A stretch of DNA of 64,000 nt, from NCBI RefSeq assembly GCF_036785885.1, contig NC_092315.1, positions 18,764,026 to 18,828,025 of the forward strand, written 5' to 3'. Within the stretch, counting starts at the first letter, position 1, and the number at the start of each line of letters is the position of its first letter. This DNA is from Coffea arabica. Taxonomy: Eukaryota > Streptophyta > Magnoliopsida > Gentianales > Rubiaceae. Shown here piece by piece: positions 1-11,100 of the stretch. The notes under the pieces were generated by a model. The model worked only from the letters and a program-made list of their open reading frames with translations. It was not told the origin of the DNA and ran no database searches. The translations under genes were made by a program, and so were the position numbers.

Positions 1-438
1 TTAGATAGTTCAGTGGGCCAAATCAAACTTTTAATAGTTTAGTAGCCAAAACTTGACGATTCCAAAAATTCAGTGACTATGCAGATAATTTGCTCATTAA
101 ATATTGTGCATCAAAATTTCTGGCCTTTATTAGTGACATTTTTGCGACAATTTTATGTCGCAATAACATTACTGGAATTTTTTGCAGTGCATTTTTGTGC
201 CGCAAGTAGAGTTGTGACACTCAAACTAGCATCACAAAAAGCGATGCAAATACATGCGCCACATCGCAATGCAAATACATGCGGCACATCAAAAACTTAC
301 GTTGTTTTCTTTTGTAGCGGCTACTTTTGTGACACATTTGCATTCTGTCGCTTTTGTGCCGCAAAAAGGTTTTTACGGTGCTTTTTGACTTTTTGCGGCA
401 TAATTCTGGCGTCGCAAAAAGACAATTTTCTTGTAGTG
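1..438. mobile_element. CACTA (En/Spm) transposon, right terminus
   Basis: The segment ends at 438 with TTTTCTTGTAGTG, the reverse complement of the classical CACTACAAGAAAA terminus of CACTA elements. The 300 bases inside it are full of short subterminal repeats in both orientations built on TTTGTGCCGCAAA and GTCGCAAAAA (for example near 150, 200, 350 and 400), as expected for the transposase-binding subterminal region of this superfamily. The other end lies outside the window, so size and autonomy are unknown. The small reading frames here (73-444 plus, 221-451 minus) run through these repeats and are not genes. Confidence 0.75.
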
Positions 439-905
439 AATTAACCTTCAAGATAGGTGGCAGAGGACCGTAAGTTGCATACAGTATAAGATATGACTTT
501 CAAGTTATGTGTCTTTAAAATCTTTCATGAAGCTAAAACAATTGTGATTATGTTTACTTTTATTCCTTTGTATGATTCGAAGGGAAATGAAGACAGCCCA
601 TTTTTTTAAACCGTACTAGGACAGAAAATTACACTAGATTAAGAATTTGAGCAAATTTATGTATGTGGTGTAGTATAATCATTGGCGTGGGCAGTGATTA
701 TATGGCCAAGAGATGTATCCCAAGTATTTTGATTGCAGAAATGAAAGACATGTATGTTCTGATTTTCAGCTTTACTCAAAATGCTTTATCTCTGTTTGTT
801 GCGAGAGAGGCATTGTGAAGGATGAAGGATCATAATTTTCTCTTACTTTTAATTGTCAAAGCCTTTAACTGATGCAACACTGTATGGACATCGAGATATA
901 TGCAG
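439..905. other. Intergenic or intronic, nothing recognised
   Basis: AT-rich sequence without a supportable coding region. It lies between the CACTA end and the exon-like pieces that start at 906 and could be intron or flank of that gene remnant. Confidence 0.5.
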
Positions 906-1304
906 GATCCTGGAAGTCAATAGAGGCAAGGACTCGACCAATGATCATTCCATGGTAATAATGATAAATTTGCTTTAGTCTTTTTTGAGGGTTTGATAAA
1001 TAAATTTCGATTCAAGGCTACATGTGTTTTTACTAATGCTTTTTTCAGATTAAAAAGTTATCGATCTCTCCATCAAGCAAAAACTTAAAGAGAGTTTTTA
1101 GACTAGGAATAGTTGACTTTAACCACATGGGATATTAACAGCCGTACTAAGTATTTTTTGGAGTCCTATAATTGATTCACATTATATACTATGGTAATAT
1201 TTCTGTAACATATAATGCAGACGATCCGCCGTGAAGAAGATTCATATGAGGTGAATATTGACTTGTCTGAACTGAATTTGCAGCATTCATCAATGATTGA
1301 ACAG
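906..1304 (+). pseudogene. Two exon-like pieces of an unrecognised gene
   Basis: Two short open blocks with consensus splice borders join in one frame. Block 1, 906-954, follows ATATGCAG and ends before GTAATA; it reads ILEVNRGKDSTNDHSM. Block 2, 1221-1304, follows TAATGCAG and ends before GTAAAG; it reads TIRREEDSYEVNIDLSELNL and continues QHSSMIEQ. Lengths (1+48 and 84 nt) keep the phase across a 266-nt intron. The composition, acidic and amphipathic, looks like protein rather than random AT-rich translation. I do not recognise the family, and I see no start, stop or further exons, so this is either a gene fragment carried by transposons or the visible part of a damaged gene. Confidence 0.35.
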
Positions 1305-1612
1305 GTAAAGAGTATGAGCAGCAACCCATCCTAGCTTACTGAGCTCCAAATTTGCAATGAATTATCTGATAAATGGGCTTTGATTTCAATATCTATTTAC
1401 TGACTTAGTTCTACATATACATCTTCTGTATCGGTATTATTGAGTGCATGTCTTTGCCCAAGAGTTGGTAATCTTACGCCTGTCGATAATTTTTTTGTTT
1501 AACATATTTTTTGACATTATTTGCAATTTTTAGAATATTAGATGCTTTAAAATTTGCGTCTCACTGAGACCGTGACCGATATGTCGAAACCGATGTAGAA
1601 CGGTCCGGGTCA

Positions 1613-1778
1613 CGATCGCGACTGCAACTTTGAACCATGGTTGTTGCGGCTTTGACTGACAATGGAAATCTTCCTGCTTATAGAACTTTCACATACGATC
1701 GCGACTACAACTTTGAACCATGTTTGTTGCGGCTTTGACTGACAATGGAAATCCTCCTGCTTATAGAGCTTTCACATA
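1613..1778. repeat. Tandem duplication, two 83-bp units
   Basis: The unit starting CGATCGCGACTGCAACTTTG at 1613 is repeated at 1696 with a few substitutions (ACTGCAAC to ACTACAAC, CATGGTTG to CATGTTTG, TCTTCC to TCCTCC). No protein is supported. Confidence 0.85.
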
Positions 1779-1849
1779 CAAAGAGTTCTGTAGCACATTC
1801 TTTGGGAAAGCTGGTTGCAATGCTCCAAATGCTCTAGGATGCTTCAAGA

Positions 1850-3075
1850 ATACACCAGAATGACGAGAAATTTCCAATTTTGTGATGAATTTTAAAAAAA
1901 TTCTACAAAAGGGGTGATTTTGGTGGGATATTCCGTAGGAGGGTTTTCGCATTCCGCGAATGCGAGCTCTACTTATTGAGTACAGCTCTATTGAGCTCGC
2001 ATTCCGCGAATGCGAGCTTAAGTATAATTTAAATTTTTTTGCTTTTTTTTTGGGAGCTAGAGAATTTTTTCCAGAAAATAGTAAGAGCTAAATGCGAGCT
2101 CCTAAATGTTTTTTTAAAAAATTCTTCAAATAGTTCGCATTTGATAAATTTGACCTCCAAAAATGGTATTTAATTTTTTTGTTAGATTTCGCATTTATAA
2201 GTATGACTTTCAGAAAATTAAATTCAAACTTGCTAGAAAAAAAAATTTTAAATGAAATTTACGAGCTCCCAAAAAAATGTAAAATTAACTATAAATGTTG
2301 TTTGTTTTGTAGAATTTGCCTTTAATAAAATGCTATCGGTAGTAAAATCTTATTTTAAAAGCTCTACTAAAATCTTATATTTCGGAGAAATGTTAGAGAA
2401 ATGTTATTTAAAAATCTGTAATTAGCAGAGGAATAATTTTTTTTTATTTTAAAACTTGCACGTGCCTAAAGTCATCAAATATGTGCTCTAAAAAAATCAT
2501 ATTTCTTTTATATTAAAAAAAAATTGGTAATTGTACGGTTATTATAATACATTTAAATGGTGGAAAAAGTACACATGCATAGTTCTTTCTATCTATTTCA
2601 TATATCAATGTAAAAATAGAATGAAATTGTTAACATGTAAGGTGTTGACTATATTTTATGAAAAAAATAATAACTTTTTTTCCTTTTTTATGAAATAAAT
2701 TTTTTTTATCAAATTCTAATTTTCCTTTGTTATTAATGAATCGTATTTATTTGTTGACACCGATGAATATTAGTTATAAGAATGTAATAGTTAATAGTCA
2801 TTAATATCTGTTACAATTTTAACTGTAATTTTAGAAATTTCATAACGCAATGTTATTTTAAAAAATCATATAAGTTATTTTTATGAAGTGCATGTTATTT
2901 GTTTGGTAGTTGAAAAGGAAAAGAAAAAGAAATTTCACGGAAAGCTCACTGCAGTGACCTCGCATTCCCGGAATGCGAACACCCCATTTGTAGAAAAATC
3001 TACAAAAATCGCTCCAGTTGTAGAATGACTTTTTTTTTTCATCATAAACTAAGAATTCACCCCCAGAATGACCAT
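1850..3075. repeat. Inverted-repeat region with GC-rich palindromes (possible TIR element)
   Basis: About 100 bases at the left (around 1855-1965) match the reverse complement of about 110 bases at the right (around 2960-3070). Both share a TTCTACAAA-GGGGTG block followed by a palindrome. The left palindrome CGCATTC-CGC-GAATGCG occurs twice, at 1948-1964 and 1998-2014; the right one, CGCATTC-CC-GGAATGCG, is at 2961-2977. The interior is very AT-rich with no coding potential. The architecture suggests a non-autonomous inverted-repeat transposon, but I could not fix exact ends or a target duplication. Confidence 0.45.
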
Positions 3076-3551
3076 GGCGTTTGTATGAAAAGATTGGGTG
3101 ACATGAAATACTGCCAATCATAGTTATGTTTTCCTGAGTATGTAAAATTGGACTGACAGAAAAATTTTATGTAAATTATAGGTCTGATGTAAAATATGCA
3201 TGTTTTCAAGTAAATGTTCTAAAGGTCAATCTTGCTTAGTTAATTTCTTCCGTACCAATGTTGAACAAGTCATGAAGTTTACTTGAATCAATGTATTACC
3301 ATAAGAAAGGTAAATTTGTGTCGGTATATAAGAACGGTAATATACATATGATTGAACCCACGATAAGCACACCCAAGAGAGGGGTTGAGGCACTACAAAA
3401 TTCTAACATTATTAGTGAACTAGATATACCTTAATTAGCATTATCAATTTAAACTTTTGCAAACAAGAACCCATTACCATAAATTACTTGCAAGAACTTC
3501 ACTAGAAATGAAACAAAACAAGTAAAGATGAAAACATCATAAACAAAGACA
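3076..3551. other. 3' flank of the P450 gene
   Basis: AT-rich sequence immediately downstream of the minus-strand P450 stop codon. It should contain the 3' UTR and poly(A) signals, but none is distinctive enough to call. Confidence 0.4.
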
Positions 3552-6500
3552 TTAGAAGGAATATGGTGTGGCAATGGCATGCAGAGGAAGTTTTCTGTGG
3601 ATCGTGACACCAGGTGCTTCAGTCATATCCAAATCGTTTGGTTTGATTCCATCAGGTAATGTAAAGTTAAATTTGTTGACCAGTTTTGCCAATGCAAGTT
3701 CATTTACTGATATGGCAAAGTAGATACCCGGGCAAATTCTTCGTCCAGCACCAAACGGAATTAACTCAAAATTCAAACCACGAAAGTCTAAACTGGAATC
3801 CAAAAACCTCTCAGGTCGAAACTCCTCAGGGTTCTCCCATAACATGGGATCTCTTGCAATTGCCCAAGCATTCACAAATACTTGTGTGCTCTTTGGTATA
3901 TCATACCCCATTACTTTGACGTCTCGAATTGATTCTCGAGGAACCAATAATGGAACTGGAGTATGAAGTCGTAGAGTTTCTTTAATCACTGCTTTTAAGT
4001 ACTGCATTTTCTCCATATCATCTCGAGTTATTTCTGGTTTTCCTTGAGTCACTTCTCTTACCTCCGCCTGCAATTTCTGCAAGATTTCAGGATTCTTTAG
4101 AAGTTCTGACATTCCCCATTCCATAACTGAATGTGTTGTATCAGTTCCAGCACCAAAGACGTCCTAAATAATGGAATCAAAGAAAGTGTTGGATTAAAAC
4201 ATGTTTCGATTACACAATGACAATAAGCCATTATTTCTATTATGTACCAATCCAACCCTATTCAAAACCATGTAGTAAACAGTTGATGGGTTCAAACATA
4301 TATATGAATATTTAAATAAGTTGAGCTCAGATTTGTCGAAGCTTGACTGACAAAACCAGTTAACGCTCCCGCTTACAACCTTCAAGACTCTTGAAGGTTA
4401 TGAGTCGTACGACTACGGGTGTCAATTGGCCTTTATCAGTCGGGGTTTGATAAGGTTAAACTCAAGGGATAATTTCAGAAACCTCCCCTGACTTTTTTGA
4501 GAATTTCACTAGCTTTTCTTGAAGTTTGTAAAATTACACAAATCTTTTCCGAGGTTAAGGTTTTGATAACACAATTAGTCCAACTAGAAAAAGTAACATT
4601 ACAAAAGTACTTTAAGGAGAGGGATGAAACTTTTATTTTATAAATACCCCTTATGCATGTATATAAGTTGTATTAGTAAAAGAATAAAAGTTAAAAATAA
4701 TTAATACACACATTTCACCACTCAAAAAGTTCACATTTAATAAATTAAACAACACAAAAAAACAATAATAATGATCACAAGATTTAACAAAATAGACTAG
4801 TCATTTCTTTTGACTTGATGTTTGCTATGATTCTTATGATTTTCAATAGAAAAATTTTTCAAATTTTTCATTTCTTTTCCCTCCATTCTCCTTTATTAAT
4901 ATCTAATGATTAAATAATTAGAGCACTAATTAACTATTAATGACTAATTAATGAAAATAACAGTTTAAAATTTCTTTAATAATAAATGATGACTTGTATT
5001 TATAAAATAACATCAATTGATATACCTAATGCAGGAAGGAGGGAAAAGAAAGGCAAATTTGAAAATTTTTAATATTATAACAATTATTGCAAATATCATG
5101 TCGAAAGAGATGACTATTCTGTTTTGTTGAATCTTGTGATCATTAGTGTAGTTTTGTTCATTATTTGTATTGTCTAATTTATTAAATGTGAACTTTTTGA
5201 GTGGTGAAATATATGTATTAATTGTTTCTAACTTTTAATTGTTATTATTCTTTTACTAATACAACTTATACACATGCATAAGGGGTATTTATGGAATAAA
5301 AGCTTCATCTCTCTCCTTAAAGTACTTTTTGAATGTTATTTTTTCTAATTGGACTAATTTTGTTATCAAATCTTAACCTTAGGGGAGATTTGTGTAATTT
5401 TACAAACTTCAAAGGAGGCGAGTGAAATTGTCAAAAATCTCAAGAGAGGTTTCTGAAATTTTCCCTAACCTCAATGCACTTATATATTTATACGTTTCAG
5501 TGATCAAGACAGGTAAAAGATTTAGAATTTGGTGCAAGTTCGATTGTGATTTATGTGTGGTACAGTTGTCAGTTTCTTACATTATTTGATTTATACTAAT
5601 GTAGCTTACATAAATATCACTCGTGTACACCAATTCAGTGATATAATTTTATACCAAGTTTAAAAAAATAAAAATAAAAGCACCGTACATAACCACACTA
5701 ACATCAACCATACTTGCCTCAATCCCCAAGATTTTACTACCAATATAAATAGATGGAGAGTGAATTTTACCAGGATGATAGCTTTCATAGCATCTCGGTC
5801 AAGCGCAAAGCCGATGGTGTTTGCCCTTTTAATCTCAATCATGATATCCACAAAGTCTTGGCATCTTGCCTCAGAAGTATAGTCACTTTCAGCCTCACCT
5901 TTCCTCTTATTAATGTGCTCTTCTATCACGCCCTCAAGAAATCCATCGATCTGTTTAACCGCTTTCTCCACTTTAGAGTCCAAACCATTGAAGCGATTAA
6001 CCCACGCAAGCCAAGGAATATAGTTTCCTACATCAAAACAACCTAGTAACTCAACAAATATCCTCAGATACTCCATACTTTTCCTTCCATTTTCTTCCTC
6101 ACTATACTTCCTCCCCAAGGCAACCCTGCAGATTATATCGTTTGTGAGAGTTAAAAACATGTCACTTAAGTTTACAGGTGAGGAGGAACACGTTTGGCTG
6201 ATCTTCTCGATCATGTGTGACGTCTCTTCTTCTCTGACATGTTGAGATGACTGAAGCCTTTTGTTACTCAAAAGATGAAGCACAGAAATACTTTTCACTT
6301 GTCTCCAATACTCACCATATGGCGAAAAAGCTATGTCCTTGCTTCCGTACAAAAGTCTATGTGCGATGCTCGATTTAGGCCTGTTTGCAAAGAATAAATC
6401 ATGGGTTTTCATGATCTGGCAAGCTGCATCAGAGGAAGAGGCAACCAGCGCTGCCTTGCTTCCCAGACGAAGTAGCATGAGCGGACCATATTTTCTTGAC

Positions 6501-6691
6501 AATAATTGGAGGGAGCGGTGTGGAAACAGGCCAAGTTGGTGAAGATTGCCAATAATTGGGAGCTTTGGTGGAGATGGTGGTAGCTTTTTCTGGGGTTTAT
6601 AAGCAACAAAAAACCATTTGAGAAGGGATAGAAGGAATATAAGCAAGGAAAAATTTGAGAAGAATGAAAGATCAAGATTGATCAGAGCCAT
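3552..6691 (-). CDS. Cytochrome P450, CYP71 clan (CYP71A-like), two exons
   Basis: Exon 1 is 6691-5771 (307 codons) and exon 2 is 4163-3552 (203 codons plus stop). The phase-0 intron has GTAAAA at the donor and TTTAG at the acceptor, giving 510 residues, the usual length. All hallmarks are present: N-terminal membrane anchor (about residues 8-31), proline hinge [12 protein letters not shown] (38-49), WRQVK in helix C (about 129-133), I-helix AGTDTT (312-317), K-helix KETLR (368-372), PERF (424-427) and haem loop [10 protein letters not shown] (444-453), with Cys451 as thiolate ligand. The family consists of ER-anchored monooxygenases that use electrons from NADPH-P450 reductase, mostly in specialised metabolism. 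Substrate cannot be told from sequence. The single intron position is that of A-type plant P450s. No frameshift or stop was found, so it is probably functional. Assignment to CYP71A rather than a neighbouring subfamily is tentative. Confidence 0.93.
4465..5466. mobile_element. Foldback/MITE-like TIR element inside the P450 intron
   Basis: The ends are AGGGATAATTTCAGAAACCT at 4465 and the complementary AGGTTTCTGAAATTTTCCCT ending at 5466. Reading inward, the arms stay complementary for about 430 bases (roughly 4465-4895 against 5031-5466), leaving a loop of only about 135 bases. Both arms contain the blocks GTTTGTAAAATTACACAAAT and AAGTACTTTAAGGAGAG. There is no coding capacity. Flanks AAACTCA and AACCTCA may be a mutated target duplication. 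A related element lies at 35691-37050. It makes up about 62% of the 1607-nt intron. Superfamily (Mutator-like or other) is not settled. Confidence 0.8.
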
Positions 6692-6948
6692 GTGCTATAT
6701 GATCATGAATTTGACTAGTAATGGTGTTCTTTTCTTATACTGCGTTTTTAAGCTCTTTTGACCATAGAAATTCCAATAGATCGGGACCACAAAGTAAATG
6801 TGCATTTTGCAGCGGGGATGATTAAATCAATACATGATACAGGATAACCTAGTACAACTGCGACCGTTGAAGGTCCTAGGTTCATTCATTTTTTAGGCTG
6901 TGATATTTATATTTTTATTTTTACCAACTAATCTGTTTGTGCCAATAG
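6692..6948. promoter_or_regulatory. Upstream region of the P450 gene
   Basis: This short gap holds the promoter and 5' UTR of the minus-strand P450. On that strand a TATA-like AGTATAAG lies about 45-50 bases before the ATG (around 6736-6744), which is close for a TATA box, so it may instead be part of the leader. The LINE starts directly beyond, which limits the proximal promoter to about 250 bases of unique sequence. Confidence 0.3.
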
Positions 6949-8148
6949 TTTTTTTTTTTTTAAGTGGCAAACCCCGTAAATGGGGATGGGATATCAGCCC
7001 AACTTTTATTAAAAGAAATAAAAAATACATAGCGAGGGACCACACCTTACCTCCAGCCTATGAGACCGATTAGACAAAGCTACCATCCGTGTCTAACCCT
7101 ACGAAAACTAGGACAACCCCACCTATCTAAAGTAACATCTCCTCTAACTATGCGGGGAAGGGCAAGGAAGGAATCATAAACTAATGACTCCCCAGATTCA
7201 GCCCCAACCTTAGAAAGTCTATCCGCAGGTTTATTCGCCTCTCGAAAGCAGTGTGAGATCTCTCTGTAGTGATGGCTATACTACGACAATTCTTGTAACT
7301 CCCGCTGCACCACCCATGGACACTTAGCTCTCCCCTAGATAATGTGGATAAGAACTAAGGAGTCAGACTCCAAATGTAAATTGGCCAGTCCCCGAGCTAC
7401 TCCTAACCGCACCCCATGGAGTAAAACCTTCATTTCCGCTTGTAAACTAGTCATCTCCCCAAAATAACAAGAAAAAGCTAACAGGAGCCTCCCATCACTA
7501 TCTCGGAACAGACCTCCCCCTCCACTCCTCCCAGGATAAACCCTTGAACAACCATCTGAGTTTAACTTCACCACTGCTTGGAAAGGACATCTCCATCTAA
7601 CCGTCAACACATTTACAGACATTCTCAACCCAGCTACCGCATCCAGGAGAGCAGGCCACGACCTAGGTATACTAACCTCCTGAACTGAGCGCCAAAACTC
7701 TCGTGAAGCTCATTAACAATTCGACCACAAACTTGTGTCACAGTCGCCACCCTCCCTTCAAAGACAAATTTATTTCTCGTTTTCCATAAGTTCCAACAAA
7801 TCAAGGCGGGCAGAATTCGAAACAAGAATCGAATATACGAAGTTCGACCAGATTTCAACCACCAATTAATCACCTTATGCCTTATCGTGAAAGCTACCCC
7901 AAACCCTCCAATCGTCACTTCAAAGAAACCCCAGACCTACCTAGCAAACTCACCCGTGCAAAAGATATGGTTAATAGTTTCTTGAGAAGAATGCCAACAA
8001 CAAAAACAACGAGACGGGCCGAATACTCCAAATTTATGCAGTACATCCATAACCGGCAGCCGACCATTCATCAATCGTACCATAAAAAAGGAAATTTTCA
8101 AAGGTAAGACCCGATGCCATAAAAAGGAGAAGAGTCTAGAACTATTAC
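6949..8148 (-). mobile_element. LINE (L1-type) 3' part, with poly(A) tail
   Basis: This is the 3' third of the element whose 5' part resumes at 13616. A run of T at 6949-6961 is its poly(A) tail read on the minus strand. The sequence CAATAGTTTT flanks both the tail (6943-6952) and the 5' end of the LINE (18353-18362), consistent with a target-site duplication. The interior carries the zinc-binding and RNase H ends of ORF2. The LINE was cut by a solo LTR, with ATTAC at 8144-8148 and again at 13616-13620. Confidence 0.85.
7335..8143 (-). pseudogene. LINE ORF2 C-terminal part: zf-RVT and RNase H domains, frameshifted
   Basis: Reading leftward, the first block (8143 to about 7937) has the zf-RVT region: WHRVLPLKISFFMVRLMNGR, then a C..C..H..C cluster around CFCCWHSSQETINHIFC. 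A connecting segment at 7918-7634 reads LICWNLWKTRNKFVFEG. The last block (7628-7335) is a ribonuclease H fold, with KLNSDG, QAEMKVL and LESDSLV supplying the expected Asp, Glu and Asp. Shifts and stops near 7937 and 7630 separate the blocks, so no complete protein can be made. This is normally the C-terminus of the plant L1-type ORF2 polyprotein that continues at 13621-16672. Confidence 0.8.
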
Positions 8149-11100
8149 TGTGGCGACCCCACTTCCCCCTAAGGCGAACCAAAGGGTTGGCGGGCCGTCT
8201 GCTCAGCTCTCGCCAGGACTCACGCAAGCATTCTAACCCAAATCCTTTCGAAGAGTATCCTAATCTATTACAAAACAATTCTCCCGAAATAAATCGATTT
8301 CTATCACCACATTAACTTCAAAGATAACAGCATACAACTTAGCCAATAGACGGCTCTTAAACACTTCACGCGTCGCTCGCAAGGATTAAAGACATACTAT
8401 ACCAATACAAACATACCTACCGAATATTAGAATTAGGGATTACACTTTTCCAGCTTCAAGTGACAGTCCAAAACGAAAGGTACAATGCTTAGCTTAGAAG
8501 TCATTACAAACCGAAAATTAAATTCAAGGTGTTCAAGTACATTCATTGGAAATATAAGCTGCTCAAATACTTTCAAACTTCCCATCCTGTAAGGAAAACA
8601 AATAAACGTGGGGTGAGCTAAAGCTCAGTGGTGCCCCAAAACATGCAGTCACGTAAATCAAACAGCAAGCAATAACTTAAACAAATTGAACAGTTAGGAA
8701 AGCGTATAACAGCACAAGGTAGGATACAGGGGCTCTCAGGAGCCATTTTCCTCGCTTGATCACCATTCAGCGTAGTTGACCCTCCGTCAACTCTCACTAC
8801 TTATAGTCCATGTAGATCATCTTATTTTGATACCTAACCCGTCACCATTCATACCCCGGTCCCGGGCCCGCTCACCGACTAAGGACGTAGTACACTCGAG
8901 ATATACCCGTCATGGTAGTTGGATACAGAAGTCGAGGGATTCACCCAACGACGCAACTACATTTAGATTTGTGGTAGTTAGATTCATGCGTCGAGGGATT
9001 CACCCAACGACGTAACTACGTTTAGAATCAAGGATTCAGGAGAAAAATGTTTTTGCACAAGTCACCACTCGAACGGCTAGTGCGATAAAGTACACACAGC
9101 TCACTTCGATGGATCAAAAACCAGTTTTGCAAATTATCACATATCAAGTCAAGAAAGTACTTTAAACAGGTAAGCGTAGAACAGGCAGGGACACTCACCA
9201 AGAGTGAAGTTCAGATATCAAGTTGGGAATCGAATTCCGCGTCCTCGCAAAACCCTAAAAACCAAAATTTGAAACTATGAGTTTTTACTCAGTTTTTAAG
9301 CTTATAGATATTGAGGTATATCTAATATACTACTAGTTCACTTTCCCTTAGAAAAATCAAGAATTTCCATAGGTTGAATCTTGACGAAAGTAGAAGAATT
9401 GTTTCCTTTAGTTTTCCTTGGAATACTTTTCTTATAAAAGGTAACTAGTATTATTTTCTTGAAATAAATCAACAAATCTCTTAATATCCACGTTAGGAAG
9501 TTACTTTGAACATTTCTTTAAAGCTATGGTTTTTGCAAAAATTATTACTAAAACTATTTTACCTAAAAATAAGGTTTCTTGCCGAGCAAGTTCCTATGCT
9601 TTTAACTAAAATTATTAAAACTCGTATTTTGGCACTTTTCCTATAGTTAACTAGCCAAGGACAATTCTTAGAGAAAAGAAAAGGAGTAAAACAAGGCTAG
9701 AGTTTTAGAAACTAGGAAAATCATTTTCCAAAGGTAATAAGGCTAGTTTGAGCTAAAGGAAATTATCGGTTTGGAAAGTTTTAGGCGAAACACTAAATAT
9801 TGAGTTTATAGTCTAATACTAGCTGGAAAATATTTTTTTTTTTGATTAATTTGATCACAGTTGCTCGAGTTCGCATGGTCGATACAATTTCCACAACTCC
9901 GATCCCGTTTCGAAATCACATTATGGATCAAAATATGGCAAAAATCACATAGCAAATTACTAGGGTTTCGTCAATCATTAGCCCTAGATTTCAACAAATA
10001 CATTTCTGATAAAAATAAAATGAATGACCAAGGCTTCATCAATCATTAGCACTTGGTTTCAGCAAGCCCATCATAAGCAAATAAAAATAAAAGTAAAGCC
10101 TCCAAGACATTCCAGCAATTAACTTTCATCACCCTGTAGTACTTATAAAATCATTCAAATGGCCAAGAGCTTCATCAATCATTAGCCCTTGACAACATCA
10201 ATTACTTCCAACCACAATTCAATCAAGAATTTAAACCACAAGTAAGCTATAAGTTCAATCCAAATCAAAATTTAGTTTCACGAAGAAAACAGGACATTCA
10301 TACCAAAACAGTCTACTTCAAAGATTCCCAGACAGCAGTACACATGGAGGAAAAATAGGAAATTTCTACAGGACAAAGGCCTATGACTCTAGTTTCAAAT
10401 GCCACTGACGGCACCTTAATCGGATTTTCCTACACCAAGATATAAGCATTTTGTTGAGACTGGACAGTGAAAATCGAAAATCTGGAAACTCATTTTTCAA
10501 TTGTGAAAAACTCCTTTTTCTCTTTTAAAACCATAAAACTTTTATTCAAACCATCCATACATCTAAGTATGACATTCATACCAGCATCTACCAAGGCAAA
10601 TAATGCTTAATTCCAGTAAATGGTTCAGCCAAGAAATCATATACATACTAATCTGTCATCAGCTATGTATAACAGTCATCAATTGACAATTTCAACGTAC
10701 GATTACTTCCTTAATTTCCCTTTTTATTAACACTAAATTGACATGCCGAGAATGGTTATTAAGCTATAGAGTATCTTTAGCAGTGTTATATAAAGTTTAC
10801 GGTCAAGGAAGTCAAAGGCAAAGTTGGTCCAGGTTCTAATCCTCTCCCTCGGCCATGTTTTCAACTCTAACAAAAAAACCAGTTTTTAAAACACAACTTT
10901 TCTCCCATAATCCCTTCATTTTAAGTACAAGTCTTTCATGCATGAAGAAATCAAGGCATTATACAATATTTTACAGTTTAGTTCAGAATTTTAGAACCAA
11001 AATTCGCAAAAGAAAACTGAAAAATTCTTTTATTCTTCACTCGACTACACTGGAAAAATTCCAGCAGCTTAGTCCATCTTTAAACCGAATTTTCCCCGGC

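Noticed and set aside
5753..6542. Plus-strand frames over P450 exon 1
   Set aside because: Antisense shadows of a clearly recognised P450 exon.
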